This document shows, one piece after another, positions 36,394 through 48,215 of a stretch of 64,000 nt of DNA (positions are counted from its first letter, which is position 1; every line of letters begins with the position of its first letter). The position numbers were made by a program, and so were the translations under genes. Below the pieces are notes generated by a model, which was not told where the DNA came from, did not search any database, and was given only the letters and a program-made list of their open reading frames with translations. Source of the stretch: Diatrype stigma (Eukaryota; Ascomycota; Sordariomycetes; Xylariales; Diatrypaceae); the NCBI GenBank assembly GCA_022225965.2, contig JAKJXP020000008.1, forward strand, positions 558,001 to 622,000, in the 5' to 3' direction.

Positions 36394-37861
36394 TACCGGT
36401 ATGTAGGTACCTACCATCGTGCCATACAAGCCCATCGCTTGTTGCCCATTATCCGTCTCCCATCCACACACACGCATCATTCCCATTCAATGCGGTAGGT
36501 ACATGACTACATACATACAACCTGTGATACAACCTGGAAGCCAATGTACATGCCCTTGCCCTACCTGGCCTACTGTCCTCCTTTTCACGCTAGCAGCTAG
36601 ACAGGTCCAGTGCTTGCAATCCGCGCCAGTCCAAAGCCAACACCCACACCCAATGGCAGGCCGAGGCCAGTCTCAATCCGGTCATGAATAATACTTAGCG
36701 GCCTACCGGTAGGTACCCCCCGCCCAAAAACAGTTTCGTATCCATCCGTGGACACCAGATAGAAAGACAGAAAGACATACGTAACTTCGTAACTTCATTC
36801 ACTTACGCATCTGCAAATACAATACGATACAACACAATACAATACGTACTTACTAATTCGGCCATTCACTTACACTTAATTCACTTATTCATTCATTCTG
36901 TTGTTTTATGTTTTACGTTTTTTATTCTAGTATTCTAGATCAATACATTCAAGTTCCAATTGACTTCCTTTCCCGTCTTCAGTCCTGACTCCTGACATCT
37001 CTGGAAACGAAAGGAACGTGATTCTAATGCTCTCAGACAAGTCACTGTTGATCAGCTAGACAAGTCTCTCCTCTCCCTCATTGTCACCACCACAACCACC
37101 ACCACCACCACCACCTCAGGCTCACCCTCCCACCAACATCAAGAAGCAGCAGACGAAGACGAGACGAGGCAAGACGAATCGAAGCCCAAGCCCAAAGCAC
37201 AGCTTCCCCTTTTCTTCCCGTGGCTTCCCTTGCCTTGCCCTGCCCTTCTTTGCTTTCCTTGGTTCATCGTCAAACCGACCCCTTGAGTTTGCCGTGTCTT
37301 AGCCTTGCACGACAGAGTACTCCATACTCCATAACCCGGGGGAATCTATCTACCACTACTGCGTGTAGTTGGATTGGCTTTGACGTTGTCAGGTAGTCAG
37401 TCTAATTGCATGGTCTTTGGCACGGCACCAGTCCAGCTGCACTCCACCCGCCTTGGATGCCGATATATCCTCAGCAGCCACACGTACCTACATGATACAT
37501 ACGTACATACTACTACATACGTAGTTTGACCTAGCCCAGGGCACCAGAGCACCAGAGCAGGGTCCAGGTGGTTAGAACGTACCTACTGACACTTACCTAA
37601 GTGCCTGAATATCTTGATATTTCCAGAAGAGATCATAGCCTGTCATCCACAGACCACCCCACCAGCTGGATAACTACTTACCTACATCGTATACCTACAT
37701 GCCTCATAGGTAGCCAGGTACGGTAATACATGTCTACATAGGGTACTAGCATGACCAACACCTAGGCGTTTCCTTCCTCGATCAACAACGCCAGGAAAAC
37801 AACAAAAGATTACCACACCCCTCTCGCTTTATCCAACTTACCAGGACACTGTCCCTCAGAG

Positions 37862-37939
37862 ATGAGTGGCCAAACCAACAGCGAGCAGTACCAACACCTA
37901 CAACAAATTTCCAACCTGGGGAAGGAAGCAGTGGTATAA
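37862..37939 (+). other. Possible upstream ORF in the cyclin leader
   Basis: An ATG followed by 25 sense codons and TAA, about 230 bp before the cyclin start. It could instead be a first coding exon with a donor at GTATAAG, but no AG acceptor lies between the in-frame TGA near 38118 and the chosen start at 38171, so a short upstream ORF is the simpler reading. It matters only if the transcript starts above it. Confidence 0.35.
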
Positions 37940-38170
37940 GTGTTTGCAACCGGCGAATGGAGCAGGACGAAATCCGAACACGAATCTATATCGCCTTACC
38001 AAATAAACTGACTAGACTTCGGCTGTATCCTCAAAACTTCATTAATCTGAGGTCACCTTGGGTCACCTTGTCGTCACCCACCACGCCCGAACCGAAGCGA
38101 ACCGAAGTCATCTTGATTTGATTCGACCCATCCGTCTTTGCTAATACCAATTTACGAATCTGGTCACTCA

Positions 38171-40352
38171 ATGTCTTCCACCACCGCGCATCCCAGCTAC
38201 CTCCCGTTTCTCCCATCACCAATATATTCGGCAGGTTACTCACGAAGACGACAACCCCCTCCTTCCATAACTTTTCAGAAAGCGCAAGAGGCGCCACTAG
38301 TTGCTGAAGCTGCCCTTCACACGGGCGGTCTTCAGACGCCACCAGCCGACGACAATATGAGTATGGCATATTCTAACCCAATGCTTTCGAATAATTACGA
38401 AAGCCATGTTGCCCTTGCGAGACACCCGCCGAATACATTGACCCAGCCAGCCCGGAATGGTGTTATGCTCTATGACACCCTGACCCAGTTTCCCCGAGCC
38501 CAACAACAAGTTCCGCAACAAAGGCAGCAGCAGCAACAACTTCAGCAGCACCAGCAAACCCAGTATCAACAACCGAACCATCCTACTCTTACCTCCCAAC
38601 CTCACTCAGGTTCATCGCGGCATTCCACCCGACCCTCGACCCCCTTGTCAACAGCCACTTCATACACAACTGGGCGTTCGTCATGCACAGCTGCGAATTC
38701 TGAAGGCACTGTCTCCAAATCCGAGTCGACAATGGTGATGCACAGCCTCAAATTACCGCCGTGTATTAGCTCCAATGGGGGAAGCTTGGATGAGTTTGCA
38801 GCGTCCGTAAGTACAGCGCAGCATGGAATTGAAGTGGTGAACAAAGCTTGGAGTTTGAGTGCAGCGATGCTAATATATCACTAGATGACTTGCTTCTTCT
38901 GGTTCGAGACAATGGACATTATACAAACTGCCGAACGGCTCAGGGGTCGGCAGCCCCTAGAGCCACTTCCTCGTTTATCGAAGCACACGGAGCCATGTCC
39001 GGCGTACCTCAAATGGGTTCACAGTATTCTCTCAACCACGCAGGTTACCCAGAATGTCATTCTTTTGGCCCTATTGTTTGTGTATCGACTAAAGAAAACC
39101 AACCCGAAAGTCAATGGCAACCCAGGGAGTGAATATCGACTACTGACGGTGGCCCTGATGCTGAGCAACAAGTGTAAGTTTGACCATGCTTCGTGGTGGA
39201 TTGAGTCGAGTCTAACAGGTTTATTTAGTCTTGGATGATAATACGTATACCAACAAGACTTGGGCTGAAGTGTCGGGCATCCCGGTTAAGGAGATTCACG
39301 TTATGGAAGTCGAGTTCCTGAGTAATATGCGCTACGGGCTTCTAACTTCGAAGGAGCAATGGCAAGAGTGGTTACAGAAGCTGGCCTACTACCATGACTA
39401 TTGCGAGAGGGCGAAAACGGAGGAGAAGCTACGTCAAATTCCACCGATCTCGAATCATGTTCCGTCACCGAACCATACGAGATACACTTCGCCTCTTCCA
39501 TCGCCGACGAGCATCATGCCCTCCTCCAGCATGTCAGGGGCACAGACCTCTTTGTTGGCATGCTCTCCCAACTCGGCTATGGGTAGTATCCCGCAGAATT
39601 GGCATCCTACATATCATCCAACTCCAACGGTTTCCCCGCTGGCTGCTCGGCCAAGCCAAGGTATCGCGCGAAAACGAAGCTTGGAAGGTGGAGAGCAATA
39701 CGAACCAGTGGCCAAGAGAGTTCCGCCCCCAGGGGCACACACGATGATTCCCCCGAATAGACTCACGGGCATGAACGGTGGTGACTCGATGCGCCTGCCG
39801 GTCCCACACCTCACTCTGGATACTTCCCAAGCCATGCAACCGATTGTTCCTCCAGCTCAGACGTATCCATCGCAGCAATCCGTGTCGCTCCCTCCTCTTG
39901 GAGCAGGCATGAGGGCAATGTCGACAGTGTATCCAGCAGCGACGACTGCTTGGGCACCTCAAGGGCCTATGTTGGCCACGTGCGGCCCACAGACACCTTC
40001 GTATACTGCACCTTCCAACTATGGCACACCATCCAAGAGACACAGTCCTAGCGGCCTCTTCGGCTCTTCCCCGCTGACGGAGCCATTTGGAACTCATACG
40101 CCAATCTCGAACTCTCCTTCGATTTACCTCCAGCAGCGAGCCAGTCCGTATAAGCCAGTCCGGCGCGTTAACACCCTCCTCTGTCCCCCGCCGTCGATTC
40201 CGCTTTCAGAATACCACTTGGGCTCATCGCAGATGCATTATCAGCCTATTGGGCGACGGAACGATCTTCGTTCTGGCATCGTTCCCGAATTTCTGCCTAC
40301 TTACGCGAGTGCCCGCCCGGGTCATCAGACTCATCCTAATCACCTATATTAA
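38171..40352 (+). CDS. Pho85-type (PCL/Clg1-like) cyclin
   Basis: Three exons, 38171-38806, 38885-39173 and 39229-40352, with introns of 78 and 55 bp, join in frame to 682 residues. The N-terminal 210 residues are disordered, with a Gln-rich block (QQQVPQQRQQQQQLQQHQQTQ) and Ser/Thr-rich parts. The cyclin box starts at MTCFFWFE in exon 2, with LPRLSKHTEPCPAYLKWVHSIL and TQVTQNVILLALLFVYRLK, and crosses into exon 3 at NKFLDDNTYTNKTWAEVSGIPVKEIHVMEVEFLSNMRYGLLTSKEQW, a very conserved block of Pho80-like cyclins. The C-terminal 300 residues are Pro/Ser-rich with many SP and TP pairs. Such cyclins activate Pho85-type kinases in nutrient, polarity and cell-cycle control. Which orthologue this is cannot be fixed; Clg1-like fits the domain layout best. 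The upstream in-frame stop and lack of an acceptor support the chosen ATG. Confidence 0.9.
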
Positions 40353-43300
40353 TCGAGGAGCTGAAACTTATATTCGGCGCGCACGATGATTATATTGTAC
40401 AACAGGGGTTTTTTTTTTCTTTTTCTTTTCTTTCTTCTATTCCGGAATTTTGCTTTTCGACACATTACCTGCATGGCCTTCGGCGTTGGGATGGAACCAC
40501 CATGTATTCGAGACCAGGGATTTGTTTTGTCATTTTTGCTCTTTTTTTCGAGCAAACCTTCTGCATCAGGGCGGCGTATGGTATCACAAAGTATGCGTAT
40601 ATCCAAAAGGAACGCGCGGAGTGAGGTGACGGAATCTCAGGGCGGAATTTGCGGCTTGGTACAATGGCACGAGTGTACTATGATCTCGGGCAAAACGGCG
40701 TCAGGGCTAGGGATAAGGAGTAGAGAGAGGGCTCGAGGGCTGCCATATATGCGAGACGTTGCGGTGCGGTGCGGAGCGCATCGCTTGCTGCATTGCTTCT
40801 TTAGATAGATGGCTTGTTGGATTGTCAGCAATGACATAAAACAACACAGCATAGCACAATGCGGATTGCGGAATGCTCCCGATTACGGAAATGATTTATT
40901 GTTCTGCTGCAGCTCTGTGCCTCTTTTGCCATGGTTGACTATCATGTTTCCAAGTCTCCATTTGCAGATCAAGTCTCGATGCCATGAAGTTAAACCGGTA
41001 ACCAACCGCATGATGGTAATGATGTAATCACCTTTAATCTTGAAAGACCCTGGCACTTCAATGCTTGGCAGGGAAGGGGTTCTCTCTTTGATTAATTTAC
41101 GAAGTAGCTGAGACGACAGGAGTTGGAATGAATGGAGCGATGGATCGGAACAAAAGTACTTCGCAGTTATTGTTCAGTATATACGCGTATTGTCTTTGCC
41201 ATTCGCTTACATAGTAGTTACTCATTACCAACTTACCTCGGAGCTGCCACAAACCTGCCACGAACCCAGCACCTGATTGTGCTGATTGTGTCTGATAGAT
41301 TAAAACTTCTAATAAGGACGGCCCAAGCGCATGGTTAGATCCATCCAATCGAGATAAGGCTTTCCAGAATAAGAACAACTCCCAAACATGCAGGATTCTG
41401 TCATTTGACAAGCAGGTAGCACACGTGGGCAAGGAATCAGCCCTGTGGCCGAAGCCGACAAACAAGACAGGACCACAAGTCATACTAGGCATGGTAGCGA
41501 ACCGACCCAGGTTGCTGGGAACCACTCGGTGCCACTCATCGATCATCGATTGGACGCGCAAGCCCGTGGAAACAAACGTCTGCTATGCAGTACTATGTAA
41601 ATTCGACCCAGTACGATACCTCTAGTCGCGGCATACGTAAGTCTCGGTGCTCTGCTTTCCCTTCAGGGCCTGGTTGCTTCGTTATGAGAAGAAGACTAGA
41701 TAAAAAGGCCGAGGTACATAGCCAGTAACTATTGCCTGTCCAGTGTTGTGCCTCATAGTTGCTAACATTAATTATGTAATGATTTTCACTGAAAGGACGG
41801 CAATTCCAGTCTCAGGATCTAGACCTAATGCTAACCGTAGCTTTCTCTCTACTACACTAATAAGAACGCACATGAACGACACTTTCAGTAACAAACTGCT
41901 TAGCCTATACTATACGAGGCTGTTTACGATGCAGTTCCTGCGCAGCTACGAGCACAGTGGAGCTTAGGTTCGGACGAATTCCTATAGCATTCACTACCTC
42001 CCGCTAAGGTGTGGTGTGGCTACGCGCGCACGGCCTTGCAGGCAAGAAAATCCGTCTCGTCTCGGCCGCTCTCGCCCGCGCGGCTTTCACAAAGAAGGCG
42101 GCGGAGAAGACAAGATGGGCGGAGGAGTCGAAATGTCCCCCGGCCCAGCCCAAACGAAGAGAAAGCATTGGCTGAGGCCAGGAGAGATCGGTGTCCGGAT
42201 GCGAAGCCGTCACCACTAGTCGGCTTAGCCAGGCGTTCTAACCCCTTTAGCGTCACGGGGAGTCCTGTTAGTCTGCCCAAGGGGATTGCGTCTGGCAGTC
42301 CAGAGCGAACGGCCGGGACTGGGTGTAAAAGGCATCCATCGTACGCATGTCGGCATACTATCACGCTATTGTGTTGCGATTGTTCTGGTAGGCACTAACT
42401 AGACTATAACAGGGCGGCGGGAGAACGCCTCATGCTTAGGTAGGTATGTACATCGTGAACATGGTGTTATTGAAGCATCTGGGCCCGGTAGTTTGGTAAG
42501 AAAAAAAGAAAGGAAAAAAGGGCTAGCTGATGTGCGTCAAAGTTCTTGCAGAATTCCCCCCTCTGTCGGTTTGGGAATCCCGTCATCGGATACCTACCTA
42601 GTTGTCGCTCGAACAGATCTGGGATAGCGCCTTGCTCCCATCATCTCCGACACTGCATCATCTAGATTGCCGAGAACCCATTCAGATCTCATATCTCCTA
42701 CATACATCGTAGTCATATGGCGTCTTATCGAAGACGATCGTCTCTGCCCTCCACGGCGAAAGCGTGGAGAACAGACGTGTCAGGGTCAGACGTTCAGCTT
42801 CCCCGCGATGCCCCTGGATCCGAAACGACTGCTGGAGTTCCTTCCCGTTGCTTCTCCCCATGCAGTTAGGCAAAGCCGACGGTCCTATCCAGTAACAATG
42901 ATATTCACTGATCGCTTACATAGTAGTTTACCACTGCTGCTCTAGTTATCGCCAGAGGTAAACGGCCCTAACGGAACGTCCTGGGGATCAGACACAGAGC
43001 TAGGCCGTGATATAACAGACACTGCGTCGACGGACTGAATCCTTTCCGCTAGTCTGTCAAAAAATAAAATAGGGTCGCCATCGCAACTATGGTATAGTAC
43101 GCCGGGATATGGAACCTGTCCTGATAGACCCAGTGCCTTAGTCGCATTGACTGTCATGTGCCTTTGCATGACCTGCATATGCTAGTGTCATCTTCACATA
43201 TCCAAGATTCGATAGTCCATAACCCTCCTCACTATAGTCTATAGGTGGCCCTTGTTTACGTGTGCAGAAATAGCAGCCAGCAGCAAGAAGCATTGGTATC

Positions 43301-43756
43301 GGCATCGGCTCGAGATATAGTTTGAATTTAAAGAGGTCGATCCACAGAGGGCCAGGCATGCAGGCATGCACTGTAAGTAGTCGGTAGATCTCTCGCCACG
43401 GAAAAGTAGAAGGAAGCCAGTAGACATAAATCTGCCATGTGCCCAGCTAGCGCGTGAAGCGAAGACGTTGTTTTGATTTCTTTCGCTTTGACGTCTTGTT
43501 TCTAGACAACAATCACCGTTTCAGTGTGGGAGTAAAAGAAACAACGGGCCGTTATGTTGATGTTGTCGAATACCATACCTGCGAAGAAGACGTCGAGACA
43601 ATAGATAATAACCCGAGCCAAGACGACTTCCCTCCCCCTCGTACCCGCTTACCTATATACAGTCAGCGAGCCTGCCTGTTACCTTAGCGAAGAAGGTACA
43701 AGACGGAAAAACAGAAGACAGAGGAAAAAATATATATAATAACCACAGCACCAACA
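40353..43756. other. Intergenic region of 3.4 kb; no gene seen
   Basis: Includes the cyclin 3' end, with a T-rich stretch at 40406-40440, and the promoter of the ankyrin gene. Frames up to 154 codons at 41097-41561 (-) and 129 codons at 42009-42398 (+) have no motif or similarity and are probably chance. Confidence 0.45.
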
Positions 43757-46700
43757 ATGGCCGCCACCCGGACCGCCGACGCGGTGCTCAGCCTGTGCCA
43801 CAAGGCGACGGTGCTGGGCAACAAGATCGCGATCCACATGCTGGAGTACCTGGGGACGGTGGAGAAGCACTCGACCCAGTTCGACGAGCTGGCGCACGAG
43901 TTCATGGACACGAGCCGGATCATGTGGTCGCTCGAGGCGGGCCTGTCCGAGTGCACCCGCCAGCACCAGCGCCTCCCGTCCGAGATGATCGCCGAGCTCG
44001 ACCGCAAGTTCCGCGCCACCACGGCCGACTTCCAGGTGCTCGACCAGATCCTCGGCCGCTTCCTCGACTACGAGCGCAAGGGCACCATGGGCAAGCTGCA
44101 GAAGGGCTGGCGCAGCATGTTCTCCTCCAACGACGTCGAGAAGATGCGCGAGAACCTCGAGAAGACCCGCGAGGCGCTGCGGATGAGCTCCCTCGTCTTT
44201 CAATGGTAAAAACAACATTCCCCTTGCGAAAGGATATATATATATATATATATATATATACATTCTGTATTTTTCCGCCTCGGGAATGACAAGAGCAGAA
44301 AAAGCGAAACGGGAGAAGTAATGTGGGCTAACGTTAAACGCTATTAATCCAAATCACAGGTCCCTCGGCGATGACAGAATCGACGAATCGGTCGGCATCG
44401 GTTACACGGGCCTCGCAGCGGCGCTGGAGCGCCTATCGAGGGCCAAGACCTCGTCCTCGGCCGGAGCCGGGGCGGGAGCAGGGGGCACAGGCCTGCCCTC
44501 GAGGGAGAAGACGGGCGACGTGGCCCACCAGGTGCACGAGGTGCACCCGGGCCAGCAGGACGCGGGGGTGCCGCCGTTCCTGCCGCCGATACCGGGCCTG
44601 CCCAACAGCCGGGGGTCGGCGACGGAGCGCTCGTCGGGCCACGGCGACAACAGCAGCAGCGGCGGCGGGGGCGCGGGCCACAACAGCCTCCGGAGCCACC
44701 TGCAGAACCAGTACCAGCCGGCGCGCGGCGGCCCGGCAGAGCGCGAGCGCGAGCCCTCGCTGATGAACTACACCATCAAGACCACGTCGTCGACGCACAG
44801 CGCGTCGCGGGGCGGCAGCGGCGGCGGCGGCAGCGGGGACCAGGGGGAACGGGGGGAGCGGGAGCGGGAACGGGCCGCGAGGCGCATGTCGATCGCGAAC
44901 GACTTCGACCGCATCGTGCTCGGGCATACTACTAGCAATACCGGTGGCGGTGGCGGTGGTGCGGGGTCGGTCGCCTCGTCCGGTTACCAGAACCACCCCG
45001 GCAGCAGCCATCACAACCACAGCTACACGCACCACGCGGAATCGGCGACGGGGGCGGACTCGCTGATGGCCGACGAGCTGGACGCCTTCGAGCCCTTCAA
45101 GGTGGTGCGGTTCAAGGCGGACCCGGCGTCGCAGCCGCGGTGGGCGCCGCGGAACACGAACACGTCCTCCTCGGCCGGGGGGCCTGGGCAGGGGCAGGGG
45201 CAGGGGCAGGGTGCCGGTAGCGATTACGAGAGCCACTCGTTGCGGGAGAGCCTGGTGGCGGCGGTCGAGTCGCGCAACGCGAAGCTGGCCGAGCAGCTGC
45301 TCGACCGCGGCGTGCCGCCGAACCTGGGCCCGCACGCCCACGTCCACCTCCTGAACCTGGCCATCGCCCACCACGACTCCGAGATGGTCCGTATCTTGTT
45401 GCTGTTCGGCGCGGATCCCAACAGCCCCGACGCCCGCGGCAACACGCCGCTGTACACGAGCGTCGAGGAGTCGTCGCTCGAGGCGGCTACTATGCTGCTG
45501 AAGTGAGTGACCAACCAACCTAACCTACCTACATGATTCCATTGTGCATGATCATCTCTCTATCCACTTGCTTGAAGTAATAATAGCCGTATATACTGAC
45601 CCTCCGACGCGACAAAAAAGGTACGGCGCGGACCCCAACCTCCCGAGCGGGCACGACCAGGAGACGCCGCTGACGGCGGCGGTGGTGGAGGACAAGTTCA
45701 ACCTGGCGCGGGCGCTGCTGGCGTACGGGGGGGACGCGACGCACGTGCTGGTGGACGGGAGCACGGACACGCTGCTGATGGCGGCGATCAAGCGGCGGCG
45801 GTCGCGGCGGGTGGTGGACCTGCTGCTGGGGTACGGGGCGGACGCCAACGCGAAGGACGGGCACGGCCACACGCCCCTGTTCGAGGCCATCCAGTCGCGG
45901 CGCATCGAGCTCGTGGCCAGCCTGCTGGACCACCGCGCCAACCCCAACCTGCCGGGCCCCAAGCACATGCTCTGGCCGGCCGCGGGCCTGCCGCGCATCC
46001 TCGAGCTGCTGCTCGCCCGCGGCGCCGACCCCCGCAAGGCCCCCGGCGTCATGGAGCTCGCCACGTCCGAGAACAACCTCGAGTCCGTCCGCGTCCTGCT
46101 CAAGGCCGGCGTCGACGCCAACGCCAAGAAGGACGGCATCTACACGCCGCTCTGCTCGGCGATCCGCGACGACCGGGCGGACATCTTCGACCTGCTGCTT
46201 GCGCACGGCGCTGGTAAGTGGTGGTGGTTTAGGTTACTTGACTTTTGAATCTTGAAAACTGAAAAACTGACGTCTCGCCGTGGGGAGGGCAACAGATCCG
46301 AACATCCCGAGCGCCGAGTACCCCGCGTTCAAGTGCGTGACGCACTACCGGACGCAGTACCTGCAGCCCCTTGTGGTTGCCGGCGCCGACCTCAACACGC
46401 CCAAGGGCATCCTCGAGACGGCGGTGCAGTGCCACAACCTCGAGGCCCTGAACTGGCTGTTGGACAGCGGCAAGGTCTCGCCCAACGACAAGGCGCCCAA
46501 GACGGGCGCCACGCCGCTCACCACGGCGATCCGCGAGAACCGCCCCGACCTAGTAGTATGTACCCTGACCAGTTCGCGTGTGTGTGCGTGACGCTTCTCG
46601 AGAACGGTCGATAGCTAACCTGCAAATCTCTCACAGGAGCTCCTGCTCTCGCGCGGGGCGGACCCCAACATCCGGGGCGAGAACTGGCCCGTCTGCATGG

Positions 46701-47526
46701 CGGTCAAGCAGCCGGCGATCCTGAAGCGGCTGCTGCCGGCGCTGGCCGAGCCGCGCGCCTTCAAGGGCGTCATGGAGATGGCCGTCGTGGCCAACCAGAT
46801 CGAGAGCATCAAGCTGCTGCTCCGCGCCGGCGTCAGTGTCGAGGACCGCAACGGCGGCGTCTTCTCGCCCCTGACCACCGCCATCCGCGAGAACCGCAAG
46901 GACATCGTGCGCTTCCTGCTGGTATGCTTTCTTTTCTTTTCCTCTTACCCTCCTTTTCTCTCAACAAATGCGAAATTACCACACACCAAGTAGCTATACA
47001 ACGTACTGACCAAACCCCCCCCAAAAAACAGGAAGAAGCAGGCGCCGACGTCAACGCGCCGGGCGAGCACCTGCCCGTGGTGAAAGCGCTGCGGCGGATC
47101 CACGAGCGGCCGGGGGACGACGCGGACCTCACGATCCAGCTCGACACGGACATCCTGGAGCTGCTGCTGCGGCACGGCGCCGACCCCAACAAGATGTACC
47201 GGGGCCACAACGGGTTCTTCCAGGCGGTGGAAGACGGCAACCCGGACATCCTGCGGCTGCTGCTGAGCCGCTGCCCGGCCGGCGCCGACCTCGCCGCGCG
47301 CGACGACGCCGGCATGACCGTCCTCGAGGTCGCCACGAGCCGCGGCTGGCTCGAGGGCCGGGCCATCCTGCTGCAGGGACAGGGACAGCGGCAGGGAAGC
47401 CCTGACGCGAATGCGAGTGGTAGCGGACCGGGAGCAGCGGTCACGGCAGCGAAGATCGCTGCTGCCAATGCTAATGCCAATGCCAATGCCAGTACGGGCG
47501 CCAGCCACACGATGGCGATGCGATGA
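43757..47526 (+). CDS. Large ankyrin-repeat protein
   Basis: Six exons, 43757-44205, 44360-45502, 45621-46213, 46296-46555, 46637-46921 and 47032-47526, join in frame to 1074 residues. Residues 1-150 form a helical N-terminal domain (ADAVLSLCHKATVLGNKIAIHMLEYLGTVEKHS...) of the kind placed before ankyrin arrays in fungal proteins; I cannot name it with certainty. Residues 150-440 are low complexity, rich in Gly, Ser and His, with a GQGQGQGQG run. From about residue 443 to 1030 there are many ankyrin repeats, seen as LLLxxGADPN, TPLxxAI and VRxLLxAGVDxN blocks; several splice junctions fall at or near a GADPN motif, consistent with growth by exon or repeat duplication. The tail has an ANANANAN run. 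Ankyrin arrays bind proteins; the partner and pathway are unknown. Third positions are strongly G/C. Confidence 0.9.
44234..44260 (+). repeat. (AT)n microsatellite in intron 1
   Basis: About 13 AT units within the first intron of the ankyrin gene, between its GTAAAA donor and the acceptor at 44359. Length variation here would not change the protein. Confidence 0.85.
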
Positions 47527-48215
47527 TACACGAAGACGAATCCACGATTGATTGACCGATGAATGGTTATACCCCCCAATAATGTTAGGCAGATTTTTTT
47601 AAGACGACAGCGGCATTTTCAAAATCCATGCTGAAAGAAGCAAAGAAAAGGAAAATACAAGGATCAACAGGACAGGCGAAACGACCGGAACGGCCGAAAC
47701 GGATGATCGCATATATTGCATTTATCGCGCAGCGCGCAGGCATCTAGCAAACACAGAACCCACCCCCACGATAATGCCTCTCCTCCCTTACCCTAACATC
47801 GATTTTCCTTTGTCGGTTTCCTTTCTACTCTTTCCTTTGGATTTAGGTATCTCTTGGTGGTTCCATTTTTTGATATCCCCGTTCTCCTTGCATCGGTCAT
47901 ATGGCATTTCCTTTTGGGGAACGAGGTAGATAGAAGGTGGTGGAGGTACATGGATGGAATAGATTGGGAGTGGCATAAGCACAAGAGTGCGTTTATGTAT
48001 ATATATGTAGTTGGGAAGTGCCGGTGTAACTGACTGGCCTGGGCTCGTAGTAATGCGAAATGAATATACGTGATGCTCTTCATCATCAGCCCTGTGTGTA
48101 CAACGCAATACTCTCTTAATGGCAGAAGTGATCCCGACTATCCACTTTTCCACTCACCCTCTAGGGATAAACCTTACTACTATCCGAGTGCAACCGCCCC
48201 AGTAAATAAAACCTG
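47527..48215. other. Convergent intergenic region; no gene seen
   Basis: Holds the 3' ends of the ankyrin and sirtuin genes. No supportable gene. Confidence 0.4.

Larger units (their letters stand above)
26237..38170. other. Gene desert of about 12 kb, rich in simple repeats
   Basis: No frame longer than about 120 codons and none with recognisable similarity, domain or splice pattern. Composition is near that of ordinary intergenic DNA, not AT-rich. Scattered runs of TACC, GGTA, TACA and CATA units occur throughout, as at 30203-30235, 33660-33687, 33830-33850 and 36490-36515. GATGGG/GATGAG repeats lie at 26497-26530 and an A/G-rich stretch at about 29418-29475. The right end (about 37,000-38,170) is the long upstream region of the cyclin gene. 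Whether any non-coding RNA is made here cannot be judged. Confidence 0.5.

Noticed and set aside
37862..37939. First coding exon of the cyclin
   Set aside because: An in-frame stop near 38118 and lack of an AG acceptor before 38171 make a spliced N-terminal exon unlikely.
26237..38170. Secondary-metabolite or effector gene cluster in the accessory region
   Set aside because: No synthase, transporter, regulator or secreted small protein could be supported there.
41097..41561. 154-codon minus-strand frame
   Set aside because: No similarity, no hydrophobic or domain pattern, odd composition and no splice partners.
44433..45518. 361-codon minus-strand frame opposite the ankyrin gene
   Set aside because: Shadow of a GC-rich exon with no domain; the plus strand has ankyrin repeats and consistent splicing.
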